Shown here one piece after another: positions 47,250-56,906 of a stretch of 64,000 nucleotides of DNA (positions within the stretch are counted from its first letter, which is position 1; every line of letters starts with the position of its first letter). The DNA is from Dipteronia dyeriana (Eukaryota; Streptophyta; Magnoliopsida; Sapindales; Sapindaceae): contig CM065297.1 of the NCBI GenBank assembly GCA_032871835.1, positions 39,557,098-39,621,097 on the forward strand. Direction: 5' to 3'. A program made the translations under genes and the position numbers. The notes beneath the pieces are model-generated. The model had not been told where the DNA came from, ran no database searches, and saw only the letters and a list, made by a program, of their open reading frames with translations.

Positions 47250-49152
47250 ATTGTGGGGCTTGTCTGGCCTTCCTACAGTTGTTCAGACGATTTTTCTTGG
47301 GTTGTTTTGGTTTCTTTGTTGAATTTTGCTTCGTTGATGGCCAGGTTTTTTTTTATTTGATTTTGACCAATCTAATGCTTCATGGATCCTACGTGCATAG
47401 AGGCTTATTTGTTCATTACTCTCTAGGAATTGTCAAGGAATGTTCTCTGGATAGTGTCTCGATCCACCGACGTTTATGCTAGCTTGGTTCCGTCTGATAC
47501 TCACTTTTTGCTTTGAAGTAAGACTACTGGTGTTGATCCAGTTGTGGGCAATTATTTCCCATCTTCTTCAGTTAGGGACTCTGTTTCTTATATGGGTGTT
47601 TTCAAAACTCCACCAGTTGGGGTTGCTTGCTTTTCGGGTCATTCGGTACCCTCAGTTTTTACTTTTGCAAAGAATGATGGTTATATGGCTATTCGGGTGG
47701 ACCCCACGACCTATAAGTCCTATCTGGAAGCTTGTAAGTTCACTCTCATTTGCTGAGTAGTTCTTTCTAGCAGTGAAAGGCACTAGAAGATGGTTGATCT
47801 TAAGATAAAGCTTCAGTCTGTTTGGAAGCTGTAGGCTGATTTCTTTAGGCAGGGGTTACTTTCGGATTATGTTGAAATTTAATACTGATAAGAATATGGT
47901 GTAGGGTATGGGATCTTTTAACCTTAAACCGAGTGTATTACAGCTCCAGCCTTGGTTGCTATATTTTAATCAATCTTTACAAAAGTATTTGCATGCTGAG
48001 GTATGAGTACACTTTTATGATCTATCGTACGAGCATTGGCATCCATAGATTATTTCAGATTTAGCTATAGGTATCAGTGTGCCATTATGGTTAGACAGGG
48101 CAACGGTTGAAGGCGGTTTGGAACATTTTTCATGTGTTCTAATGGATATTGATGCTTCTTCGTGCCTCTGACCTCTTTGCTTCTTGAAAGGGATGATTTG
48201 TATATTTAATTACTTTCTATGGTCTATAAGAATCTGTTGGCTTTTTGTATTACTTGTTCCTCAATTGACCATTTACCATAGTATTGTCATTGGAACAAGT
48301 TGGGAGGGATGGCCTCTACTAGTTCCGTCTCGGCTTAAGAGGGTCCTACTACCATTGCTTTTGAAGGGGTTTTAGGTTCCACGTAGTCGTGCGTCACATA
48401 TGGTATATCACCCAGTTTCTATACTTCAATCGAAGGTTCCGATCTCTAATGTCTTATCCTCTATTCATCAGAATATAGAGCCTTTAGATTTAATTTTAGT
48501 TCATTATTTGGATGGTTATGATCTTGTTTCGAGTTTTTCCCATTCTATAGGTTTAGTCACTTTATCAGACTAGATACCGTTGGTGCTTTCTACTTCGGTT
48601 TCACCTTCTGTGTCAGTTCCTTTCTTTTGGTTGGTAGTTCGGTTCCAGTTTCTTTGATGGTTTCTCGGTCATTGTAGACTGGGAAGAGTTATGATGTTTT
48701 GGTTTCTAAGGTTGTGGTGGTTCCTCTGTAGTGGAAGTTCACTCTACTCTGGTTCCTATCTCTTCAACTGTTACTTCTGTGGTGGATTCTGTTGTTTTGT
48801 CTATGGTGGATTTACGGCATTCAAGGAGTGTTATTCGAGTTCCTCTAGTTTCCCCTCTTATTTACTCTTTGGTTTATTATATTGTGTTGATGCCACCATC
48901 TTATTTAGGTCCTTCGGCACGTCAGAAAGTTATAGCTGACTGGGTTTCATTTGATAAGTTAGCTGTCAAGATGGTTGAGCATTTAATTCTTGTTGACCGT
49001 GTTTCCTAGAGAGATTTTTGGGATGGATCAAGTTCTTCTCATGCCTTTTCATTGGATATGGATTCTGGTGTGCAGTTTCAAGGTTCAAAGCTTCTAATGT
49101 TAGACTTTCATGTTGATCCTTCGCCTTATTACGGATTCCTCCTGGACTACTC
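47250..49152 (+). pseudogene. Degenerate plant LINE ORF1
   Basis: Multiple frames and stops, but conceptual translation gives a DUF4283-like pattern: VLQLQPWLLYF, VHFYDLSYEHWHP, DLAIGISVPLWLDRATV and FSCVLMDID (about 47930-48155). A CX2CX4HX4C knuckle follows at 48246-48287 with a stop inside it. This order is typical of ORF1 in plant L1-type LINEs. The Ser/Val-rich C-terminal part continues to 49152, where Sirevirus C has inserted (left flank tactc). The endonuclease and RT of ORF2 are not in the window. Confidence 0.68.
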
Positions 49153-50809
49153 TGTAAGTTCCTCAATTTTTTTGATTGGCTCATTTCGTTGACAACTACA
49201 TTTGGGGATTAATATGTAAGGGTAGTTTAGGCCATCGTTGTTCGTTACCAAGCTCAGGCCTCAAAGGTATATCACTCGCTTAACCTTCATTAAAGAGATT
49301 ATAGTGCACACACTCACTCATACGCATGCTTTGATCATCTTGCATTAATGCTTAGTTGCTTTCTTGTATGCCTTATATGCCATATCTCTTGCGTGGTTGT
49401 TTTATGCATTTAGATTGCCCTTAGAAGAGGATTTTCCTCTTAACCAGGTCTAGACCGCTCCTATTGTATTGTCCCCACCGTGGTTTGTACAGTGAGATTT
49501 TCCGAAGGCTGCAGGCTATCGTTACCGTGGCCTGTGCTATTGCATGCACAACGGTCTCTTAAGCGAAGTTTTCGAGGCATCACTTGTTGTCTATACTGCA
49601 GCCTGTGCACATGCATGCATATCGGTCCATGCAGCGGTGTTGTCCAGGCGATACACCGTTGCATGTACCACGGTCTAGCCAGCGGTCGTGACGGGTTTTG
49701 GTTGCTTTTTCCTAAAACAATTTCACTTCATTTAGGGCACTATATATATATATGTATCTTCTTCCCCATTTAGATTTAAAGCTCCAAAATTCATTCCCTA
49801 GAGAGATAAATTGACTCCAAGAGAGAGGGAGAGCTCCCAAGAACACTTCTTGACTCAACCAACCTTCAATCCATGACCATCTAGCATAATATTTGCATCA
49901 TCCAAGCATGGGACTTCTTTGACTAGGTAAACTTTACATGCCCTAGATTCCATTGTTTCATTACTATGTCTTGTATGCCTAGGTTTTAGCTTTTATTGCA
50001 AATTAAATGCATGTTCTTGTGTTTAAATAGCTTTTATAACATGCTTGTGATGTTGGTTATTGGTTGAGAACATTGATTAGTGATAGCTAGCATTTAAGGC
50101 GATTTTACCCTTCTAGCTAAATCTCTATGCTTTGCATTTGATATTGTGTAGGTTTAATTGATTGCATTTGTTGATTGCATTAATTGTCCTTTGCCATGTT
50201 TCATGACAACTTTTGTTGATTGGCTTTTGTTTGATAACTAGATATCAGACTCTCATAGCTATCTCTAATTAGATCTTCTTGCACTTGAATTTAGACATTG
50301 ATATCTAGGAATTTCATTTATTGACATCTTTGAATTCCTAGATAAGAATTTTGTATAGCCTAGCACAACTTGTATGTTTGAATATTTCATCATATTCACT
50401 TAGGTTGTTTTGACTCTTCACTAAGGATTAAGTCTTGTGACTAATTGGTTAGTGCACAAGCACGTTAATCAAGAATCACCATTAAGGTCTTCTGGGTAGA
50501 GTGAAAGGGTTAGTAACTGTGTACTGTGTGACAGGAGGTCAACCTAGGTTATAAACTTTCATTCAATAGTGGATTTGATGATCGGATGTGGCTAGAAGGA
50601 TGGCCAGTGGTTTTTCCCTTTTCTAAGGGTTTCCACGTATGTATCGTGTGTTTTTATTATTTTAAACATAATTAGTTTAATTGAATGCTTATTTATTTGG
50701 GGTAATTTTTGCTAATATTGATTAATAAAAAAAAATGGTAATTGATTTGATTAAAAACCTATTCACCCCTTCTTCTAGGTTTATAGACACACTTTTTAAG
50801 GGTATTTCA
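49153..50809 (+). repeat. 5' LTR of Sirevirus C (1657 bp)
   Basis: It starts tgtaagttcctcaat (compare tgtaaagtcctcatt in Sirevirus B) and ends gggtatttca before the primer site. It has a GC-richer block of imperfect repeats with tgcatgca and acggtc motifs at about 49455-49690, a TATA-like tatatatatatatg at 49741-49756, gtggtttttcccttttc...tccacgta near 50612 and cacccc...tctagg near the end. Confidence 0.88.
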
Positions 50810-50811
50810 AT

Positions 50812-50824
50812 TGGTATCAGAGCC
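50812..50824 (+). other. Primer binding site of Sirevirus C
   Basis: tggtatcagagcc is an exact match to the initiator-Met complement, two bases after the LTR. Confidence 0.9.
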
Positions 50825-50851
50825 GATGCCTAGATACACTTAGTTGATCCG

Positions 50852-51598
50852 TGATGAGAACAAGGCAGCTGCATCAAATGATCCATTGCATGTTCTGGTT
50901 GGGCCAATAACAATGGCAAGAGCTAAGAGATTCAAAGAAGCACTAAATGGCCTAATTCAAGACACTTGGGCTGATTTTGAATTGTTGAAGTCCAAGATAA
51001 GCCCACATGAAGACCAAGGCATAATTAATGTCATCAAGGCAATTGATTGGGCCGAATAAGGAAGACTTGGGTGTGTGGCACAAGCTAGGAGAAGAGTCAA
51101 CTTTGGCTGATTTATTCCCTTTTAATTTCCAAAGAATAATAGTTGATTTGTTTCCCAAATTAAGGGGCTGATTTGTTTCCAGATTTAGCTTTCCAATTAG
51201 GGAGCAAGTCAATAGTTTCTCAAATTAGTTTTCTTCTGATTATAAGGCCTTAATGGCTGAATTATCTTGTTTCCTTTTAGGATGGCTTATTGCCTTTCTT
51301 TTCGTTTAGGGTTTTAGTATATAAAGGAACGAATTGGATGTAATTGGACAGACTTGAATTGAATAAAAATTGTGAGAGTTCATCTCTTTTTGGTTCTGAA
51401 AACTTGACTTATCACTCACCTCTTCTTCTTGTTCTTGAGTGTGGCGTCTTCAACTTCTTGATACCGTTGGTTCTTACCTCTTTATAGGTAACGGGTCGAG
51501 GTCCGATAACGTTCTTGTTTATAAACTTGGTTAGAAAACGATCCTTCGTTACCATATATTGGTTCCGGGTCTCACTGCTCTTGGTGAGGTTCATATCA
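50852..51598 (+). repeat. 5' LTR of G2 (747 bp)
   Basis: tgatgagaac...catatca. The TATA box tatataaa lies at 51318-51325, about 280 bp before the LTR end. It differs from the 3' LTR by five substitutions, all but one in the first 200 bp. Confidence 0.96.
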
Positions 51599-51600
51599 GT

Positions 51601-51612
51601 TGGTATCAGAGC
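51601..51612 (+). other. Primer binding site of G2
   Basis: tggtatcagagc, a perfect initiator-Met complement, two bases after the LTR. Confidence 0.93.
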
Positions 51613-51678
51613 TTAGGCTTCTAAATCAAGTTTAATCTATCCTTGTTCTTTCTCTTCTTTGTATTCATTTGTTTCAAC

Positions 51679-51920
51679 AAAAAAAAAAAAGTTTGATCAA
51701 ACCAGGTACCAAAAAAAAAAAAAAAAAAAAGTTTGATCAAATCAGGTACAAAAAAAAAAAAAAAAGTACCAAAAGCTTGCTTGTGTTCACTTGATCAAGG
51801 TCGGTAAAATAAAATAAAAAAAAAATAATTTTTTTTTTTTGGGTCGTGTAGTTGAACCTATATCAACTATTTCTATTCATTATCTTGATTTCGTGCATTG
51901 ATATTAAAAAAAAAAAAAAT
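51679..51920 (+). repeat. A-rich leader repeats of G2
   Basis: Poly(A) runs of 12-21 bases alternate with gtttgatcaaaccaggtac; the word recurs at about 51691 and 51731 and partly at 51766. Further A and T runs continue to 51920. The rest of the leader to 52203 has no gene; it ends in tttgctttgcag just before the ATG, which looks like a splice acceptor. Confidence 0.75.
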
Positions 51921-52203
51921 TAATAGCTAAAGAATTTCGTCTTCATTATTCTTGTCCTTTTGCTCAGTTACTTCAATTTTTCTTGCACTTCTTGTGAGTG
52001 TCCGTATAAGTCAAAAAAAAAGAAGGAAGAACTGAAAGAGTTAACAAAGAGTGGAAAAAGGCAAGAGTGTGTGAGCTCATCAAAGGGTAAAAGCCAAAGA
52101 ATTGAGTGAAAACACGAGTGTGAGTGCCACCATCTTTGAGAGTAAACACGTGAGGGAGTGTTTGTGAGGCTTACTAATTTCTTTTGCTTTGCAGGTTTCA
52201 AAT

Positions 52204-55200
52204 ATGTCACGCGATAAAAGTAGAGACTTATCTGATGATGCACCAGAAACGATAGATCTTAATTTTTTGTATAAAGCCATACAAAAAAACATGGAGCGGA
52301 TGGAGATTAAGATTGGTGAGGTGCATGATAGGATAGATAAGGTGGAGTCTAGTTCACAAAGGGTGCAACAAATTAGGGTTCCTAATGTGGAACGAAGAGA
52401 AAGAAACCCACCTAGAGACGATTATGATGATGATTATGGGAATGACCTAGAGGAGGGTGATCGCATGTCCAATGTGGGTACAGGTAGATTGAGGCATGAA
52501 ATGGGAGGTAGAGGAGTTAGGTATGGGAATAGAGAAGATAGGTATGGGTATAGAGGAGATAGGTATGGAGAGAGGGCTGATAATAATTTGGGTAGTATAA
52601 AGGTGAAAATCCCAACGTTCCAAGGTAAAACTGATCCCGAAGCTTATTTAGAGTGGGAGAAAAGAATAGAATTGGTATTTGACTGCCATGACTATTCTGA
52701 ATTAAAGAAGGTAAAGTTGGTTGCCATAGAATTTACTGATTATGCTATCGTTTGGTGGGATCAATTGATTGTGAGTAGAAGACGACATGGAGAAAGACCT
52801 ATTGAGACTTGGGAGGAGATGAAAGCTGTCATGAGGAAGCGTTTCATTCCGAGTCACTATTATAGGGGTTTGTTTCAAAAATTACAAACCCTTACTCAAG
52901 GGTCTAAGTGTGTTGAAGATTACTACAAGGAGATGGAGATAGCCATGATTCGAGCTGATGTAGAGGAAGACCGAGAGGCTACTATGGCTAGGTTTTTAAA
53001 TGGACTAAACCGAGACATAGCAAATGTGGTGGAGTTGCAACATTATGTTGAATTGAGTGACATGGTACACATGGCAATTAAGGTGGAACAACAGTTGAAG
53101 AGAAAGAGTTCAACACGGGTTGGGCAAAATTCGGGTTCTTCATCATCATGGAAATCGAATTGGAGCAAGAGGGATGACCAACCTAGTTTCAAGGCCAAGG
53201 CCGAACCTTCCACAGATCATAAACTCGGAGGCACATTAAAACAAGGTACATCAGATTCTCAACCTTCTAGAAATCGTGACATTAAGTGCTTTAAGTTTCT
53301 GGGAGTAGGTCATATTGCATCTCAATGCCCAAACAAGAGAGTAATGGTTTTGAAGGATGATGGTGAGATCGAATCTGAAGGTGAATCTGATGATGAGTCC
53401 ATGCCACCTTTGGAGGATGCAAGTGATATTGAATATCCGGTGGACGGAGAACTTTTGGTGGCGAGAAGAGCTCTTAGTGCTCAAGCCAAGGAAGATGATG
53501 AGGTACAACGTGACAACATTTTTCACACCCGCTGCCATGTTAATGATAAGGTATGTAGCATGATCATTGATAGGGGGAGTTGTACTAATGTGGCTAGCAC
53601 TAATTTTATGGAGAAATTGAATTTAACCACTTTGAGGCATCCAAAACCATATAAGCTACAGTGGTTAAATGATAGTGGAGAAATCAAGGTGACTAAACAA
53701 GTGTTGGTGACGTTTTCAATTGGAAAGTACAAAGATGAAGTCCTTTGTGATGTGGTACCAATGAATGCGGGCCATATCCTTTTGGGGAGACCATGGCAGT
53801 TCGATAGGCATGTGACCCATGATGGGTATACCAATAGATACTCCTTTGTACTCAATAAAAAATCAATCACTCTTGTACCTTTAACCCCAAAACAAGTGTA
53901 TGAAGATCAAGTAAGGTTAAGAAAAGAGAGAGATGTAAAAAAAGAGAGTGAGAGTGAGAGTTCAAAAGAAAGAGAGAGAAAAGAAAAAGATTCTGAAATA
54001 ACAAAAAAAGAAAAAAAAGAAAAAGTGGTTGTTGAGAAAAAGAGAGAGAGAAAACAAGTAAGCTTTTATGCAAGGGAGAGTGAGGTCAAAAAGGCTCTAT
54101 TTTCAAATCAGCCAATGATTGTACTTTTGTACAAAGAGGCTTGCTTTAGTACTAATGAACTTAACCCTTCTTTGCCTAGTGTTGTTGTTTCTCTATTGCA
54201 GGACTTTGATGAAGTGTTTCCCGAAGAGATGCCTATTGGTTTACCACCAATAAGGGGGATTGAGCACCAAATTGACTTTGTACCCGGAGCACCCATCCCA
54301 AATAGACCAGCATATAGAAGTAATCCTGAGGAGACAAAGGAACTTCAAAGGCAGGTTAGTGAGCTCATGGAAAAAGGGTATGTATGTGAGAGCATGAGTC
54401 CTTGTGCGGTTCCCGTATTGCTTGTGCCAAAGAAGGATGGATCATGGAGGATGTGCATTGATTGTCGTGCCATCAACAATATCACTGTAAAGTATCGACA
54501 TCCTATTCCTAGATTAGATGATATGCTTGATGAATTACATGGTTCTATTGTTTTTACTAAAATTGATCTTAAAAGTGGATATCATCAAATTAGGATGAAG
54601 GAAGGTGATGAGTGGAAAACTGCTTTCAAAACAAAATATGGATTATATGAGTGGTTAGTTATGCCTTTTGGATTAACTAATACACCAAGTACTTTCATGA
54701 GATTAATGAACCATATTTTGCGTGCTTTTATTGGAAAGTTTGTGGTTGTTTATTTTGATGACATTCTGATTTATAGCAAAAACTTGGATGAGCATGTTGA
54801 ACATTTAAAACTTGTTTTAGGAGTTTTAAGAACAGAAAAGTTGTTTGCTAATCTCAAAAAGTGCACCTTTTGCACCGATAAACTTGTATTTCTGGGCTTT
54901 GTTGTTAGTGCTAAGGGAATTGGGGTTGATGAAGAAAAGGTTAAGGCAATTAGGGAGTGGCCGAAACCTACCAATGTGGGACAAGTGAGAAGTTTTCATG
55001 GGTTGGCTAGTTTTTATAGGAGGTTTGTGAAAGATTTTAGTAGCGTAGTTGCACCTTTAACCGAAGTTATCAAAAAGAATGTGGGTTTTAAGTGGGGTAA
55101 TGAACAAGAAAAGGCATTTAACTTGATTAAGGAAAAATTAACTAATGCACCTTTGTTTGCTTTGCCTGACTTTGCTAAAACTTTTGAGATTGAGTGTGAT

Positions 55201-56019
55201 GCTTCAGGAATAGGTATTGGAGCTGTTCTAATGCAAGAAGGTCGTCCCATTGCATATTTTAGTGAGAAGATAAGTGGAGCAGCCTTGAATTATCCTACCT
55301 ATGACAAGGAGATGTATGCTTTGATTAGAGCATTGGAAACTTGGCAACACTACCTTTGGCCAAAAGAATTTGTGATTCACACGGATCATGAGTCCTTAAA
55401 GCATATAAAGGGGCAACACAAGCTAAATAAGCGGCATGCCAAGTGGGTGGAGTTCATTGAAACGTTTCCATATGTGATCAGGTACAAAAAGGGTAAGGAA
55501 AACGTGGTCGCTGATGCTCTGTCAAAAAGGTACGTTCTACTTTCTACTTGTCTGCCGCATGTAGAGTTTGCTTATAATAGGAGCGTGCATTCTGCAACTC
55601 ATTTTTCGCCTTTTGAAATTGTGTATGGTTTTAACCCATTGACTCCTTTGGATTTAATTCCTTTACCTGTGAATGAGCATGTTAACTTGGATGGAAAGAA
55701 AAAGGCAGATTTTGTTAAGCAAATCCATGAAAAGACTCAGGAAAACGTAGAGAGACGAACTAAGCAATATGCCAATCAAGCAAATAAAGGGCGTAAGAAG
55801 GTTGTGTTTGAGCCCGGTGATTGGGTGTGGTTGCATATGAGGAAGGAACGATTCCCAGCCCAGCGGAGTTCTAAACTACTTCCAAGGGGAGATGGCCCAT
55901 TTCAAGTGATTGAAAGAATCAATGATAACGCATACAAGTTGGATCTTCCAGGTGAGTACAATGTTAGTGCAAGCTTCAATGTTTCTGATTTGTCTCCTTT
56001 TGATGTAGGCGACGATTAG
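52204..56019 (+). CDS. G2 gag-pol polyprotein, open but without integrase core (1271 aa)
   Basis: ATG 52204 (MSRDKSRDLSDDAPE) is preferred over the upstream in-frame TTG. Order: charged N-terminus with RYG-type repeats (about 75-130), capsid domain (145-300), zinc knuckle at 362-375 with its second Cys changed to Phe (CFKFLGVGHIASQC), aspartic protease with D456-R457-G458 where G1 has D-G-G, and a Lys/Glu-rich linker. RT (about 700-900) has YFDD at 850-853, followed by RNase H (about 985-1110: ECDASGIGIG, VIHTDHESLKHI, NVVADALSK). At residue about 1115 it jumps from the post-RNase H sequence into the end of integrase (LPHVEFAYNRSV), keeping frame. The C-terminal GPF-type module follows (GDWVWLHMRKERFP, LLPRGDGPFQV). 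The HHCC finger and DDE core are missing. Intact relatives are some 300 residues longer. Any mobility would need integrase and probably protease in trans. Confidence 0.93.
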   Translation: MSRDKSRDLSDDAPETIDLNFLYKAIQKNMERMEIKIGEVHDRIDKVESSSQRVQQIRVPNVERRERNPPRDDYDDDYGNDLEEGDRMSNVGTGRLRHEMGGRGVRYGNREDRYGYRGDRYGERADNNLGSIKVKIPTFQGKTDPEAYLEWEKRIELVFDCHDYSELKKVKLVAIEFTDYAIVWWDQLIVSRRRHGERPIETWEEMKAVMRKRFIPSHYYRGLFQKLQTLTQGSKCVEDYYKEMEIAMIRADVEEDREATMARFLNGLNRDIANVVELQHYVELSDMVHMAIKVEQQLKRKSSTRVGQNSGSSSSWKSNWSKRDDQPSFKAKAEPSTDHKLGGTLKQGTSDSQPSRNRDIKCFKFLGVGHIASQCPNKRVMVLKDDGEIESEGESDDESMPPLEDASDIEYPVDGELLVARRALSAQAKEDDEVQRDNIFHTRCHVNDKVCSMIIDRGSCTNVASTNFMEKLNLTTLRHPKPYKLQWLNDSGEIKVTKQVLVTFSIGKYKDEVLCDVVPMNAGHILLGRPWQFDRHVTHDGYTNRYSFVLNKKSITLVPLTPKQVYEDQVRLRKERDVKKESESESSKERERKEKDSEITKKEKKEKVVVEKKRERKQVSFYARESEVKKALFSNQPMIVLLYKEACFSTNELNPSLPSVVVSLLQDFDEVFPEEMPIGLPPIRGIEHQIDFVPGAPIPNRPAYRSNPEETKELQRQVSELMEKGYVCESMSPCAVPVLLVPKKDGSWRMCIDCRAINNITVKYRHPIPRLDDMLDELHGSIVFTKIDLKSGYHQIRMKEGDEWKTAFKTKYGLYEWLVMPFGLTNTPSTFMRLMNHILRAFIGKFVVVYFDDILIYSKNLDEHVEHLKLVLGVLRTEKLFANLKKCTFCTDKLVFLGFVVSAKGIGVDEEKVKAIREWPKPTNVGQVRSFHGLASFYRRFVKDFSSVVAPLTEVIKKNVGFKWGNEQEKAFNLIKEKLTNAPLFALPDFAKTFEIECDASGIGIGAVLMQEGRPIAYFSEKISGAALNYPTYDKEMYALIRALETWQHYLWPKEFVIHTDHESLKHIKGQHKLNKRHAKWVEFIETFPYVIRYKKGKENVVADALSKRYVLLSTCLPHVEFAYNRSVHSATHFSPFEIVYGFNPLTPLDLIPLPVNEHVNLDGKKKADFVKQIHEKTQENVERRTKQYANQANKGRKKVVFEPGDWVWLHMRKERFPAQRSSKLLPRGDGPFQVIERINDNAYKLDLPGEYNVSASFNVSDLSPFDVGDD

Positions 56020-56033
56020 AGGACAAATCCTTT

Positions 56034-56048
56034 TCAAGAGGGAGGGAA
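56034..56048 (+). other. Polypurine tract of G2
   Basis: caagagggagggaa immediately precedes the 3' LTR and resembles the tract of G1. Confidence 0.88.
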
Positions 56049-56795
56049 TGATGAGAACAAGGCAGCTGCATCAAATGATCCATTGCATGTTCCGGTTGGG
56101 CCAATAACAAGGGCAAGAGATAAGAGATTCAAAGAAGCACTAAATGGCCTAATTCAAGACACTTGGGCTGATTTTGAATTGTTGAAGTCCAAGATAAGCC
56201 CACGTGAAGACCAAGGCATAATTAATGTCATCAAGGCAATTGATTGGGCCGAATAAGGAAGACTTGGGTGTGTGGCACAAGCTAGGAGAAGAGTCAACTT
56301 TGGCTGATTTATTCCCTTTTAATTTCCAAAGAATAATAGTTGATTTGTTTCCCAAATTAAGGGGCTGATTTGTTTCCAGATTTAGCTTTCCAATTAGGGA
56401 GCAAGTCAATAGTTTCTCAAATTAGTTTTCTTCTGATTATAAGGCCTTAATGGCTGAATTATCTTGTTTCCTTTTAGGATGGCTTATTGCCTTTCTTTTC
56501 GTTTAGGGTTTTAGTATATAAAGGAACGAATTGGATGTAATTGAACAGACTTGAATTGAATAAAAATTGTGAGAGTTCATCTCTTTTTGGTTCTGAAAAC
56601 TTGACTTATCACTCACCTCTTCTTCTTGTTCTTGAGTGTGGCGTCTTCAACTTCTTGATACCGTTGGTTCTTACCTCTTTATAGGTAACGGGTCGAGGTC
56701 CGATAACGTTCTTGTTTATAAACTTGGTTAGAAAACGATCCTTCGTTACCATATATTGGTTCCGGGTCTCACTGCTCTTGGTGAGGTTCATATCA
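56049..56795 (+). repeat. 3' LTR of G2 (747 bp)
   Basis: Same length as the 5' LTR, with TATA box at 56515-56522. Followed by the duplication atccg, after which the Sirevirus C leader resumes. Confidence 0.96.
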
Positions 56796-56906
56796 ATCCG
56801 TGCTTTGTGTGTGTCTTGCTTTATGCATTTTGTTGTTTGCATTTTGCGCGTTGCATCACATTTTCATCTCATTCATTTATAACCAAACACTATAAGTGAG
56901 TTAGGG

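Larger units (their letters stand above)
50852..56795 (+). mobile_element. Gypsy G2: young chromovirus-like element lacking the integrase core
   Basis: 5944 bp, two 747-bp LTRs differing at only five positions, and a perfect duplication atccg (50847-50851, 56796-56800). It has a primer site, A-rich leader, one long open frame and a polypurine tract. It is the most recent-looking insertion in the window. It shares its gag-protease with G1. RT motifs suggest a chromovirus (CRM/Reina-like), but no chromodomain is visible and the lineage is not proven. Confidence 0.95.

Noticed and set aside
55565..56019. Chromodomain at the end of G2
   Set aside because: The C-terminus ends shortly after the GPF-type module (LPGEYNVSASFNVSDLSPF). 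No aromatic-cage pattern of a chromodomain is visible.
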